The position numbers and the translations under genes are program-made. Positions 33,373-45,954 of a stretch of 64,000 nt of DNA are shown here, in pieces. The notes under the pieces were generated by a model. It saw only the letters and a list, made by a program, of their open reading frames with translations, was not told the origin of the DNA and did no database searches. The stretch is taken from NCBI GenBank assembly GCA_030077755.1, contig JAQJZZ010000005.1, positions 1,550,001 to 1,614,000 of the forward strand, given 5' to 3'. The stretch's first letter is position 1. Every line of letters begins with the position of its first letter. The DNA comes from Filosporella fistucella. Its lineage: Eukaryota; Ascomycota; Leotiomycetes; Helotiales.

Positions 33373-34193
33373 GGGCCGAGTTGATTGATGTATTTAATAT
33401 TTCTGGTATCTATCAGGCTTTAAAGCGAAATTCAAGGAATTTCTCATCGACTTTGCCATCGCTGTAAGCTCAATTGACAACCCCAACCTTTGTTGCAGGC
33501 CATAATCCAGAGCTGTCGTCAATTTATTTTACTGTCAGAATTAACAATCTGCGATATCAGCTTTGTCACGAATGATGCCACAGAAATTTGCACCTAAAAT
33601 GTTTATTTTCCAGATAAGCCAACCAGTCACACCCGGTTATCAAATAGACCATGAGCTGAGCTGAGGAACGAGACGTGGCATTGTGCTGTCCGGATATTTT
33701 GTTCGGTGATTTTATCCTGATTTGCTGGATTGATGAATAGCCTAAGCAAGAGATTTTATATGCTTTCCAAGTCAGGCCCCATGGCAGTATTCGATTTACG
33801 AGTTGGCTTTAGCACAATTGATCAGATTTGGGGTTTGGTTTTTGTTTGGATTCACTTTCCCAGCACTCTTTTTCAAACTTCAAAGGCGATCTCTCAACTC
33901 CAAATACGAGAGGGAAGGATCTGTCTTCATTTCGATTCTTGTTAGCTCCCAAACTCGGGGCTGGGTGTATTAAAACAGAGCTATCTGCATAAACAGTCAT
34001 CTTCTTTATTGAATGATCAAGCGGATGTTCACGTTCTAAGTTGAGAAAGCTAACCCGCCCCCTGGAAGTCAAGTTCACTCTTTCACATCAAAAACAGACT
34101 CGGCAGAATTGAAGATTTTGTTGTCTTTTATTGCTTTATCTCAGAACGAAAATTAATCTATGAATCTGTCTAGCAGACCCTTTCCCCTTTTTC
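33373..34193. other. Intergenic, nothing recognised
   Basis: Only short open frames without features. Confidence 0.5.
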
Positions 34194-34406
34194 TTACCTG
34201 TATCGTCGCCCACCGCGATCTCTTTCGCGATCTCTCTCACAGCTACCACAGTATCTACTGGTATCTCTGCTAATAGTCCTATACCTAATAGTATAGTAAG
34301 GACAGTCTATAGGAGAGCATCCTGTGTCTAGCTGGTAGCTGCATCCGTGGATGCGATAGGTGCTATGGCCGCAATAGCGGAATGTAGTACGAGATTCGAC
34401 ACACAT
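34194..34406 (-). CDS. Small cysteine-rich hypothetical protein
   Basis: Frame of 70 residues starting MCVESRTTFRYCGHSTYRIH and ending in an Arg/Asp/Glu-rich tail. It has seven cysteines, with a CGH motif and a CGSC pair near the C terminus; fungal genomes contain many short proteins of this kind beginning MC-x7-9-CGH, and their function is not known. A longer frame from ATG 34487 would add a 27-residue leader without features. No signal peptide, so probably intracellular, possibly metal binding. Confidence 0.5.
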   Translation of the reverse strand: MCVESRTTFRYCGHSTYRIHGCSYQLDTGCSPIDCPYYTIRYRTISRDTSRYCGSCERDRERDRGGRRYR

Positions 34407-36353
34407 TTTCGGTATCGTATTGTCAGGTTCTGATTGAGTATCAAATGATTTATGGTATAGAAGGCATAGAGGGAAGTGCGCAGGCATCTTATGTGAGATT
34501 TTTCTTGTTGTTTCAGAGACAAAGAGTGAGTGAAGAACAATTATACAGACAACTCACCAAGAGAAAATGGAATTCCTGAGAATTCATCGAGTCATCTGCT
34601 TTACTGATACTCCACTTTTAGATATTTGCAATCGATTCTCGTAGCCAAGAAGTTCTTGTTCATTTATAGTGTCATTCGTACAATACATCCAGACTTTTGT
34701 TTTGTTTAGAATGACAAACGGTGGACTATCTTGCGACTTAAATATTGGTGTACTAGCCTTTGGTTAACTAACACATTTTGGAATTCTAGTAGTGGAAAAC
34801 TTTGTTGATGATTGTATATTGTCTTCAATTCAGTGTGCTTGTGCATATGATCACTGATGCTGAAGAAACCGTGAGCCAGAGCTCGAGCGGTCTGGTACCT
34901 GGATTGAGTGGTCTGATAGGGCTTCAAATGCGAGTGACCTTAGGATTATCGCCCCTTGAATTAGCTGTGGGAGTCAAGATGGTTGTTCTGTTATTGATGT
35001 TTTGAAGAACAAAAAGTCGGACATCGGACAAAGTTGGGTCGTTGTTCTGAGAAATCATAAACCTTATCAAGAGGATCTACTTGACAATTTTGATGCCACC
35101 ACAAACTCACATTCTTGCTAAATATAGAGGCTTGATGTCATGATAATCCATTCCCCAGTAGTACTACTAGATAACGAGACTGATCACCTGGAGCATTTCT
35201 CGATTCATCTTCCCTCGTCTTCTTTACTCCCATGCATTTCCCACCCTTCATTAGGATTCTCGTCCTCTCTCTTCCGTTGCCCCTCGCTTACTTTCTTTTC
35301 CACCCATGGCAGTCCTTGCAGTTGGCCTCGATCTTTCTTTCTATGTATTCATAGTTTGTACAGCATCTAGGACTGAGGCTAGAGTAGCCTATGTTTTCCT
35401 GACATATGTTAGGATAGAATTTGAAGTGCCCGCAAGAAGTGTATGTAGTTTGTATCTCTTGACACATTTTGGATCGGTTTTGGCTAAGAGCTTGCTTTGA
35501 CTTGTTCTGCTTGGTATGTGGGTATGATGGATGATATCAAAGGGTAATAAAGGAAGATTTGCGGGCTCTTAAATACACCATCTTGTTTCAGGACATTCAG
35601 AGACCAAGTGCAGCAAGTGATTATTTTGCCAATAGACAACCATTAAGGATGTGAATCGAAGAGGCTGGATTCTGAGGCATGTGCTCGGAATTTTCAGAGT
35701 GATCGGGCAATGCTAATGATCATATAGAGTGGTTACTTCCTAACTCTATCTGACTATAAAAGTGAGCAGTGATTAATCAATATCTTGCAATCTAAATCGA
35801 GGTAGACTAGCCTTTCTGAATACAGACTTCTCAATAATCCTAGTCACTTATAGTAGTCCTTATATTCTATAACTGACCACAGGAGAAGCTTCCTTCTTGA
35901 TAGCTATGTGGCCTTTCCTCATTCCGATGCTCGTCTTCATTCAGTCCCACTCACTCAAAGTAGCTTGACAACAAAGACTATTCATAATGCCGAACAAAAT
36001 CCTTTATCCTTCATCACGACTGTAAGCCTTTGTGACTTTCCTCCATCTATTGTGAATTGTTTATCTCCAAGCTCAACGCAAATGCGACACAGCGTATTCA
36101 TCAATCAAGGAAGGAACCCCCAAGACCGATTTCTGAATCACATGACTAACCTTGTCTTCTCTTTGACTGGGCAGATACCTCATCTTCCACTCAGTAGGTC
36201 TTCACAGGCCACGAGTAGAAATGTCCAGAAGTTTAATTATTACAAAGTGGTTTAATACAGCGACATAGTAACATTCAGACTCTTTAATGTTAAGGGTTCG
36301 ACCTCACCATTTGTCTGGTGAGTGTGAACCGGTCATTACGACTGACCATCCCT
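34407..36353. other. Gene-poor stretch of about 1.9 kb
   Basis: AT-rich, with scattered open frames of 60-115 codons on both strands (for example 35140-35370, 35908-36255). None shows a domain, signal peptide or splice logic. Confidence 0.5.
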
Positions 36354-37941
36354 TCAATAAGCTGAGATCGCCTTGGCTCTCAATCTCTTCCCATACCTCC
36401 ACAGGAGAATTGGAGGTGGAATGCCCAACAATAACCCTACAAACCCTAACATACTGTTTCCCCACCCATATCCCATCACAGTATACATCTTCGGTGCAAA
36501 CAAAGGAAACAGAAATGCCGTCAAGCTTCTGATGAACTGCGTTGCTGCCATTGCACTGCTCGTATGTCCAGGATATGAATCAATGATATACGCAGTCAAA
36601 GGCATACCAGCTATTTGTCCTGCAAAGGTGAAAATGAACACAGAAACATCAACTATTGCCCAATGAGCTCTGTACTCAGCTGTCCATCCATACATGAATA
36701 ATCCTAGTGGTGCAACAATCACACCTACCCACATAAGTGGGATCCGTGACTCAGGTTCAGGTTCTCTTCCTTTTGCCTTTCGTTGGCGATATAGATGATC
36801 CATCAGTGGTCCACCGAGCTGCGACCCTACCATTTCAGCCAAAGAGATGGTGATATAATGCAAGCCACTAATCTCAACCTTCTGGTGGTATTGGAAGATC
36901 CAGAGGTCTGAAAAGGTGGAGAGAACAATGTACAGAAGTCCGTACTCGAACCCGCCAATAATGGCAGTAATCTGGATGATAGGATGGAAAGCCAAAAGGC
37001 GAATGGGACGAGTAAGTGCTTTGCCGATGATTTGGATTGTCGATCTATCACCATTGAGTCGTTCGTGCTCAGTGTAATATCTTGGATCTCCCGTCTCCTG
37101 ACGAAGCCGCTCTACTCGCCGTTTGAGGATTAGAGGAGCATATGATTCGTGAAAAGTAAAGAAGCAGACAACGATCATGACGGCTTGGAAAATTGATGTT
37201 GACCAGAACATCCAACGCCATGTCGTTCTCGAGGCCATGAAGCCACCAATGATCGGACCTATGTTCAATCAATTAGCTTTCAATTCCAATTACAAGAGAG
37301 AGCCGAGAAGAAAGATTCTTACCAACACAGGCTCCAAGCAACGGAATTAATAGATAAATCCCAAGTGACTTCCCCCTCTGTTGCGGCCTCCACACATCTC
37401 CAAGCACACCACCTGCGAGAGCATAAATCGAGCTCGCTCCAAAACCCGCCATAAATCTAGCTCCGATGAGCAATTCTTTCGTGTTTGCAAAGCCACAAGC
37501 AATATTCCAAATCAGAAACCATATGCCTGAAACGTGTAACACGATTTGTCTACCATATATCTCTGACAACGGTCCGATGACAAGAGGACCAAAAGCAGTA
37601 GCAAGAAGGTATATTGAGAGTGCCATAGCGGATTCTGTGGATGTCATATTAAGCTCTACAGCGATGGTAGAGAGTGCTGGTGCCATGATTGTGGAGACCA
37701 TGATGCGGTTGAAGCCTGTTGCCGAGAGGACATCCGTCACAGACCATTTACGGGCCATGGACCAGTCAAGTGGATTTTCGGCATCGTAGGGAAATTTAAA
37801 AGTGACTAAATAGGGATCGTCTTTCTTGGAGAGGGAGGCCATTTCTATTTCTGCTGGGATAATGACGTCTGCTGTAGCAATTATATCGAGAGATTGAGGA
37901 GATATAATAGTGTGTTCGGATAAGTTGGACTTGAACGCCAT
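36354..37941 (-). CDS. MFS transporter, DHA1 family (polyamine/drug exporter type)
   Basis: Two exons (37941-37323, 37258-36354) give 507 residues with about twelve membrane helices. A cytoplasmic N terminus of about 85 residues contains DAENPLDWSMARKW, the usual entry sequence of TPO1/FLU1-type carriers. Motif A is GPLSEIYGRQIVLHV, motif C is split by the intron (LIPLLGACVG-PIIGGFMAS), and TTWRWMFWSTSIFQ leads into TM6; the long central loop (HERLNG) and MPLTAYIIDSYPGHTSSAMA in TM10-11 are also typical. The family expels drugs, polyamines or metabolites with proton antiport, mostly at the plasma membrane. ATG 37941 places the conserved N terminus correctly; a farther ATG at 38076 is unlikely. 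No biosynthetic partner is adjacent. Confidence 0.9.
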
Positions 37942-38828
37942 TTTTGTCGATTTTGTTTTGCATACAAGCGATGAGGATATTTGTTTAGAATAACATAGTG
38001 AATAAAGGCCAGCGAGAAAGTATATGAAGTTCTCTGACTCCGTATCCTCTTCCGTCTTCGGCGTTGCAGGGGCCATCTGAGTGATTGCCTTGCTCTTCTG
38101 GCACCATGATTATGATTATCTCTCAGTCTGATTATGCAGATACCTTGCTAGGTTTGCTAGGGCATCCCCAGTTGCTGCATGAAAGTCATACTGCAATGTC
38201 TGTTTGTGGAAAGAACTCCACTTCGTCTTGCTGATGCTCTGTATCCGAACTCCGTACGGAATGACCAACACAGGAACGGAATGAGAAATGATCAATAACA
38301 GGCAGGTTACCATGAGCACTCAGAAAAGCGAAGATGGCTCATGGTATCTACTTACTTATGTGTCAAAGATTCGGCATTGTCCAATTCATATCAATCACAG
38401 TCCAAATTCGAAGTTAAAATGTCTCGAGATCGTCGAAATTTACTTTATTTGCACTACATCGGGAAATATGAAGCCCCGGGAATCTTTCCAATTTACTTCA
38501 AATGTAGCATTTATGGCAGAAATGAACCACCATTCTCAGTCGTGAAGTTTATTTTCTCGACAGGAACTTGCCACTCTTCCTACTGCGACTCCCCTTCATT
38601 TCCTGCTGCGATCTATCTTGTCTTATGACACAGCAGCATGGCTGATTCCACAGAATCTCCTGCCAACAAGGCCAACAGGCGACCACAAACCACTAGGAAT
38701 AGAGGAGCCAAAAGCTAAAGGAACACCCACCTGAGTTCTTGTGGGTTCCCTTTGACAGAAGAAACACTTTGGCATCTAACGGATCAATGCATCTATAAGA
38801 TAGAGCATACACGTAGAGAGGAATTACT
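37942..38828. other. Intergenic, nothing recognised
   Basis: 5' region of the DHA1 transporter and of the BTB relic. Short open frames only. Confidence 0.5.
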
Positions 38829-39400
38829 TTGCCAAACGATCAAGATCTAACGGTGAACAATAAAGACCGCGTCGCTGTCGTCACTTTCCTAATTGGACCT
38901 GCGGACAATCCAAAAACCCTTGTTTTACACAGAGAAGCTGCTTGCAATGCATCTCCAGTATTCTATGCCGCTTTCAATAGCACCTTCATCGAGGGAAAGT
39001 TCCAAACTTATCGATTGGAAAATATAACAGGCCGCGCATTTCGGCGCCTGTCTTCCCGGATGTGCTGTGGAGTGTTCAGAACTACCGAATTCGACGATGA
39101 AGTAGGCGACAGCCCGGGAGAAAATCAGAGCAGCAGATCCTAGCTGAATTCTGGGTGTTAGCTGACAGGTTGCTCGTTCTGGAGCTTCAGAATGTTGTCA
39201 TCGGCTTCCTGGAGGACCACCGAGATAATAACCAATATTCTACACAACGCCGGGCTTCGACCATTGCTATTTTCGACTACGTCTATGAGCATACGACAGA
39301 TAGTAGTCAACTCCGTCGATGGTGTGTCATGATCACTGCAATCATGCCTACCGCAGTCACTCTGAAGTTTGAAGCTTTTTTCCAAAACAGCTGTTGTTAG
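38829..39400 (+). pseudogene. BTB/POZ-domain protein pseudogene
   Basis: The first frame (38829-39143) encodes the N-terminal half of a BTB fold: VTFLIGPADNPKTLVLHREA, SPVFYAAFNSTFIEGK, YRLENITGRAFRRL. It begins at a TTG with a TAG just upstream, so no ATG is present. Near 39045 the readable sequence moves to another frame (VFPDVLWSVQNYRIRR), meets a TGA, and then continues as ILAEFWVLADRLLVLELQNV, the helical segment that follows the BTB core in fungal proteins, up to a stop at 39400. Lost start, frameshift and nonsense codon make it non-functional. Intact relatives are protein-interaction modules of unknown target. Confidence 0.7.
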
Positions 39401-40304
39401 ACGCCAACAAGCACAAACAGGCAGAAAAATATTCTTCCGCTTGGCACCAGCTGGTGATGGCATATAGTCCATAGACATTGCAGACTATTATGTCAAAGAT
39501 GAACAGAAGGGATTCGTTGACAACCAATCAGAACATAAAGATGTCTGATCAAACTCTTTCCATGGAGCGCAATTTCAAAACGGGAAGGTCCAGAGGAGTG
39601 AAGAAGATCGAACGTTCAAGTAAACAGTAAGCATCTTGCACTCGGAACGGCTTATGAGAGGGTAATGGTCGCTCACACCCTCTGGAAGGATCGGTTATAA
39701 CGACTGGTTGCAAACCATAAACATGACACTCCCTGAGTTTTGAATGCAAACGCGGTTTCGAGGAACCAAAAAGGGTGTACACAAACGTCAGATCTCGACC
39801 TTCTAATACTAGGCATGAGACAGACTCAAAAAGCAGAATGGAAGTTCACCTCATGATATCACATGGTAACCAACTCTTGCAATCCAATCAGTGCCTCATT
39901 TTCGTACTATTCTGCCCTCTAGATTACTTGGACACTTCCTTCTCGAGGGGCCATAAGTTCGTGAGACCGTATTGAGAATTGTATGAACATGCAACTTTGA
40001 TGGACCTTACAACAACCCTTCAACAATTGGGCAATAGTGGAGCAACAATAGTGCCGCCTACTCAATCATAACGTTTCGTCTACTAATGCACCACACCTTT
40101 CAAAGTATTAACCTCTCCCCATAATTTCGCAGGGTTAGGACGGTCGAATGGATGTTGGAAAAACCTAGTGGTCTCCCCATAGAATCCTGTGCATCTTTCG
40201 CCTCATCTCCATCTCACCCCCACAACTCACCCACCTCAAAATCCAAATTACCAAAACGCGACATCATTTATTCCAATTCCCTCTCAAAGTCTCACCATCT
40301 CATC
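39401..40304. other. Intergenic, nothing recognised
   Basis: No convincing gene. Open frames at 39549-39782 and 39775-39975 have no features. Confidence 0.5.
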
Positions 40305-40742
40305 TTATCTCCCAAAAGTCATGTTCCAACCCCACATCCAAGACCAGGCTATCGCCGTCTTCCACCCCATAGTCCAAAAATATTCTAGAACACCAGAAGC
40401 CCATTCCAAGTCATATATCTCACCACCCCTCCCATCACCAGATCCATCGGCCATACTCTCGGTGAGACACATCCGAATCATAATCGATCCTCCTCCGTCA
40501 TTCCACAAATGAAACATTTCCTTTTCGGAATCTCCTCCGAGCTGGGACCGCCACAACATGAGTGTGGCGTGACAGTTCCGTTTTGGAGACAGAAGTGAAT
40601 GAGGCGTGCAGATACGGTAGCTGTGGCGTTGCGGGAAGATGATTCCACATGAAATGTGTACCGAGCGATAAAGGATGGTCGTGGGATTGGAGGCCGAGGT
40701 GTAAGGGAAGAATATTCCTAGTACGGAGAGGAATCTTTTCAT
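40305..40742 (-). CDS. Possible small hypothetical protein
   Basis: A 145-codon frame beginning MKRFLSVLGIFFPYTSASN, a weak signal-peptide-like start, and ending in a Trp/Gly-rich segment (WASGVLEYFWTMGWK). A second frame of similar length runs through part of the region on the other strand, so which strand codes, if either, is uncertain. No family recognised. Confidence 0.25.
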   Translation of the reverse strand: MKRFLSVLGIFFPYTSASNPTTILYRSVHISCGIIFPQRHSYRICTPHSLLSPKRNCHATLMLWRSQLGGDSEKEMFHLWNDGGGSIMIRMCLTESMADGSGDGRGGEIYDLEWASGVLEYFWTMGWKTAIAWSWMWGWNMTFGR

Positions 40743-40952
40743 AAAGTGAAGACTGGGGAATTGGGGTGGCGTATTCTTTTGTAGAGATGGAATGAATGAT
40801 GGATTAGGATTCAAAGAAAGAGTACAAGAGGGGGAACATAGGCAAGCAATAATAAATAGGTATCAACTATGTGCAAAAATCATCCGCTACTCCGTACATT
40901 ACTATGTAATGTCCTTCTTCCACCAATTTCCACACGCATCAGATCACAATAT

Positions 40953-42829
40953 CTAGAATAGAGCGTGGAAACAGCGAATAGGCGCATTTTTCCACGTCTT
41001 TGGAGGTGGCATATTGTCTGGATCCAGCTCCAGAGATCTGCGCCCAGATGTGATATCCATGACATCAGAACCAATCCACATCTTCCAATTCCTGGTGTAT
41101 ATCTTCCAACCGAGGTAAAGAGCGATGATAATTGGAGCAGCGAGGTAGTATGAGAAGAAACCTTCTGCATTAGGGCTTCCTCCGATGGGCTATAATTATT
41201 GAGATCAGTGTCTGTTCTTGTTCATATATAGGTCAGGAGTGTACTTACAAAGAGCGCTACGTAAAATGTAGCAGTCATGCACAGAATATTCAAAATCAAA
41301 CCATACCAGCTGCCACCAACACCGAACATAGCTTCGTATGGCAGCTCGGCTTTGATGTGACCTTGGACACTCCACGCGTGTCGGAATCGAATATGTGCAA
41401 GACAAATGCTAGCCCACGTGAAGAAGAATGAGAGACCTGAAAGTGCCAAAAGCCAGTTGAAGACGATGCCTTGGCGATTTGACTCTCCGATGAAAGCCAG
41501 AAGACCGAATGCAAGTTGAATCAAGGTGCCCCAAAGAGGTCGGCCCTTGGAATCAACGTATGCCAAGAACTTAGGTGCCATCCCTCGCTCTGCAAGGGCT
41601 TGCATTGTACGAGTAGATCCGAAAGTGCAGGAATTGGCGACCGAGATAACTGAGATGGTGATGATTGCGTTGAATATAGAAGGCAATACCTTGATCTGAG
41701 CTAGACGAATAGCGATGACGAAGGGAGAGTACTTCGTGTTTGCTCCAGATGCATTCAACAAATTTTCGTTATCATAAGGAACGATCAGTCCAAGGATAAA
41801 AAGTGATACAACGTAGAAGAAGGTCAGACGCCAGAAGACCTGTTTCGTGGCCGTTGGGATGGATTTCAGAGGGTTGGCAGCTTCAGCTGCGGCAAGGCCG
41901 ACTAATTCAGTGCCGCCAAATGCAAATGCCGCGACGACGAACACAGAGCAGAAGCCCTTGAATCCATTGTTGAAAGCTCCAGGATCGTGCCAATACTTCG
42001 CGCCGATGTAGCCTTGAGGTCCGGTACCACCGCAGTCAATCACAATACCAAGGATGATGAAGCCAACACATCCCATAATCTTGATGATGCTTAGTACGAA
42101 CTCGACTGTTCTTGTCAGTAGGTCCACAATGTATGAGAAAAGAGTCCCCACCTTCACCGAATCCTCGCACACCAAAGATCTGGATGACACAGAGGAAGAC
42201 CAAGAATATGGTGATCCAGACTCCAATATTGATATCATCTCTCCAAAATTGTATTGTGATACCGGCAGCAGTCAATTCGAAGGGAAGAACGGTCAGCCAA
42301 CCAATGGCATAGTCCCATCCAACAGCAAAACCACTATTGTAGAATCAGCTTAGAATCCTTGAGGTTGCAGGTTGTCTTACAGAGAGGGGTCGACGAAGCG
42401 GACAATGTAGGTATAAAAAGCTCCATTGACGGGGAACAGAACAGCCAATTCTCCAAGAGCTTGGACAGTGACAAGCAGCATAGATCCGATGATGATGTAT
42501 CCGAGAACCTAGACTCCGAGTTAATCTCAATACCGGCGAACAATTGATGTCGCATACCAAACTGCCGGGACCTCCCGTTGAGAGCGCAGATCCGGATCCG
42601 ACGAACAATCCAGCACCAATTGCACCACCTTTCCAAAGTCAGCTTTGCCAATGATGATATATTTGCCAAGCATACCAAGGGCAATCATCTGCATATGACG
42701 TCCCTTCAACTGCCTTGCCAACGGCGCAGCTTTTGTAACAATGCCATTATCGGCAGCTTCGACATCGACATCTGGGGAAGAAGGAAGAACATGAGTCTCC
42801 TTGGTCTCCGATTTTGGAGATTCCGACAT
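40953..42829 (-). CDS. Amino-acid permease (APC/YAT family)
   Basis: Six exons (42829-42676, 42628-42558, 42508-42381, 42333-42152, 42105-41249, 41189-40953) total 1629 nt and 542 residues, the standard size. The cytoplasmic N terminus leads into RQLKGRHMQMIALG-GAIGAGLFVGSG, the signature of TM1 in yeast-type amino-acid transporters. Later motifs include ALGELAVLFPVNGAFYTY, VGWDYAIGWL, RGFGE-VEFVLSIIKI, AAFAFGGTELVGLAAAE and SVANSCTFGSTRTMQALAE; the tail has DPDNMPPPKTW. These proteins import amino acids with protons at the plasma membrane. All exon joints keep motifs continuous, so the model is firm. Specificity cannot be told from sequence by eye. Confidence 0.9.
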
Positions 42830-44867
42830 GATTGAATCTCTTTCTCAGATTTAGTAGATATAAGTCGGTTCGTGCCAATATAGACTGGGCAGTATAAGCT
42901 TTGAGAAAAAAGTTCTAGAGTGCCTGGGCAGACCAAGGTTTATAATGGGGCCCTGTGGAACGATCCTCCGGTAATTTTGAGGTACCGTGACGGTCCCACG
43001 TATTGTTCATGGTTCGTTCGAGACGCGATGATAAGGGTCCGGATATTCAGAGTTGGTATGGGTCACGATATGGAACCCTGCATTCTCGATATTGTGATTG
43101 CAGATGTGCGACATGGCTTCCTGTAAAGCCGGTAATTCGCTGTATAACCTTGCTGATACAGACTTTTCCATTTATCGGAGGGCCCGTCGATTGTTGTCCG
43201 GAGTGGAGGATAAGAAGGGAAGGTTGAATGGATGGAACAGATGTTAGATGATAAGATAGGAAGGTGCATTCGACGAATGTTCCATGGGGTGATGTTTTGC
43301 AAGACATCTGGAGGACTCGTTTAAGATGTCCCTGCCCTGTTGGCTGCTCATCTCGGCGTGGCGTTGGATTATCCTACTCCATGTGGTGGAACGTTTCTGG
43401 CGTTTGGGAACGGTGGCTAAAAAGTTCAACGCCATTCCCGAAGGAGAGCTTTCTCCAGCATGGAACGAGACAAACCTCACGTGTTGTGTTGCAGAGAAAT
43501 TCAAACAATACATTTACTTGATAGCGGGAAACCTAAAGAGAAACAGGCAAGCTTTCGCGAAGTCTGCAGATGATTACAGACTACGAATGTCGATTAAATG
43601 GATTCCTGCAGACGGGTATCACCCAACCATATATGCTGCAATGACACCTTGGCCACTCAAACTCAATATGTTGCCGAGTTTTGCCAAGTTTCCAAGTGCC
43701 TGATTAGGCAATTAGATAGAGGTGTCGCTTGAGTCTCAATCGTAGTATCTGTATGTGGATATAAAAAGATGTGGAAGCAGGAAATTGATAGGTGTAGAAA
43801 GCAGATGAATGTGTGTAAATGTCTCGGCGTTGGCTCTCGAATACCCGAACTGCCTGTTGCAAGCACATGATATCCGCTGCAAGAGTGAGTTTTGGGAAAT
43901 TCTGATGTTGGTAGCCAGTATATTCATGATTGATGAAGGGAGATGTAAGTAAGATGAGGTTGGGACGAAGATGAAGTGTATATATGCTTAAACTAGTGCA
44001 GAAAAGAAAGGGGCAGCTTCCATCCTTTGTCGAAGCTAAAAAGGGAGATCAGCATGACCCGCTCTGCCTGCATTGATGCCTGCAACAACCAGGAGTTCTT
44101 GCGACGAGGGTTTCTTCTTCAAGGCTGGACTTAAAGACTCGAATCTTCCAGCTTCATTTGGTTGATAAGATATAGGCTACTGCGTCATATTGTGGCATAG
44201 TCATCGCACAAATAAACCGTCGCGAAATTGCGAGTGTGGGGAGTGCCTCTCTATCCGTGGCAGGGAAATTATGACAACGAACTTCGGAGTCGTCGGAAAA
44301 ACGTGTGCTCACTGACATAAGCGCAATAGCTATAAACCTTCTTGTGAAATATTTCATATTAGCTGTAGACTATTTTGTTTGTTTCAAGATTGGAAGTTGG
44401 CAGGCAATTCTGCTTGTTCATGCCAAGCTCTAGATCGTTTGGCTAATTGCAGACTCATAAGAAGCGTTGAATCATAATACACGAGACACGGCCATAGGCC
44501 TTAGTTCTTCATTCCCAAGATGTAATATGTGTAGAAGGCATCCGGCCATGCATAGTAGCTAAGTACCTTATGGATAATTGAGTCAAAATAGTTTCACGTG
44601 GCGTGTTTCCTGTCTCGAAATTAAGTCCTGATATTAGCGCCAGACGTGTAATGCAAAGCTTGAATCAGGTACATTTTCCTATAGATTGATATAAGTTTTG
44701 AATTCCTTGCGCCTTAGACCCGTTCCTCAGTGCCCTTTCAATTCTCATTTTTCTTGCCCTGGCGCGCAGACATTGCCACTCGCCCATCATTTTGGCTTCT
44801 GTCCATACACCACATATCTATTTCATGTCAGCAAAGCTAAAACAACCCCAAGTGAAATTGAACAGCC
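42830..44867. other. Gene-poor stretch of about 2 kb
   Basis: A 125-codon plus-strand frame at 43326-43703 is the longest and has no recognisable features. A minus-strand frame at 44357-44154 starts like a secretory leader (MKYFTRRFIAIALMS) with a possible GTGAGC donor after it but cannot be extended into a protein. Confidence 0.45.
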
Positions 44868-45954
44868 TTACACAGGCAAATAAGCATGGATCCTGGGATT
44901 CTTCAGCTCTTTTCTCACATCCACCAAATACGCTTCAACCTCCTCCTTCGTCCATCCCATCACACGCGTGAACAGAGCAAGACTGAAACCCTCAAGAGAA
45001 GGTGCCAGATTCTCGTGAGTCCACATACCTATCCAATTAGTCTGGTATCCGGGTTCAAGACAGACCACCTACCTAATTCCTTGAATTTTTTGTCTTTGGG
45101 CCAGCGATTAACAGGCCACATATATGGTACTTCAACCACGTTCACGAAACCAGCTGCTTCCATTTGCACTTTTGCGGATTTGATGCTGTTAATCGGTCGT
45201 CCAGCTTGGGTACTTCCCTCCAGAATAAGATCAGACCACTGTTTTAGCTTCGAGTCCTCCGGAAATGTATTGTCATCGGTGGTGAACGGAAAACAGATAT
45301 CCGCGAGCTCCAGGAAACCACCAGGGTTTAAATGTCTGTTCATATCAACATCATATATTCCTCATGTCTAGTAAGAAGAACACAAAATCAAGTGAGAAGG
45401 AATACAAAAGAGACATACTCAAGTGCCTGCTCAAAAAACCTCGGCCAATCTGCAAAACTCGATGTCATCATTCTCGAGTAAATAAAATCAAATTTCTTCG
45501 TGAAGGTCCACGGCTCCTCCAAATCATCAACCTGGAAGCTGACATTTGGCGGCAAGAAAGTAGGCTGGATAGGGCTCAGATCAATCCCAATGATCTCACT
45601 CTCCGGGTGCTCGTCTCCAAAATCAATAGCCCAGATACCAGTACCGGTGCCAACGTCAAGGACACGATGCATTTGCGTCTCTTTATCAACAGGAGAGACG
45701 AACAATTTGCTGCTGAAAGTGAGAGCAAAGAGATGATGTTGAAGATCTAGTCGATCCATTTCGCGCTCGTCGTTGGGACCCAGATATTTGCCGTCCTTGT
45801 AGGCGTGGTAGGTGCGACCATTCTCTTCACGGTAACGCATGATACTTGAGTTGATTGACGCTGTAGAACTGACGGCATCGTCCGTGTCGTCGCCAAGAGC
45901 GGAATCGGTATCGCTGAAGTTATCCGCTTGGATGGTTATTTGAGCATCGGCCAT
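44868..45954 (-). CDS. SAM-dependent methyltransferase (LaeA/TAM-like class I)
   Basis: Three exons (45954-45419, 45335-45073, 45028-44868) give 319 residues. After an acidic N terminus and an RTYHAYKDGKYLGPNDEREM segment typical of the LaeA-like family, motif I reads VLDVGTGTGIWAID (residues 98-111). Then come EIIGIDLSPIQP (acidic residue that binds the SAM ribose), FDFIYSRMM, LNPGGFLELADI and a C-terminal MWTHENLAPSLEGFSLALFTRV. Fungal members methylate small molecules or act as regulators of secondary metabolism; which applies here is open. The start lies 985 bp from that of a divergently transcribed P450, a layout often seen for co-regulated tailoring genes. Confidence 0.85.

Noticed and set aside
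36280..36310. GGGTTCGACC word resembling a tRNA T-loop
   Set aside because: Flanking bases do not pair as a T-arm or acceptor stem and no anticodon arm is found.
40189..40512. 107-codon plus-strand Pro/Ser-rich frame
   Set aside because: Overlaps the opposite-strand frame 40305-40742 and looks like its mirror composition; neither is strong and this one is weaker.
43326..43703. 125-codon plus-strand frame in the gap after the permease
   Set aside because: Starts with a hydrophobic stretch but has no recognisable family, no conserved motif and no supporting neighbour signals.
44154..44357. Minus-strand frame that begins like a secretory leader with a GTGAGC donor
   Set aside because: A possible second exon after the GATAG acceptor reads through only about 20 codons before a stop; not enough to call a gene or a relic.
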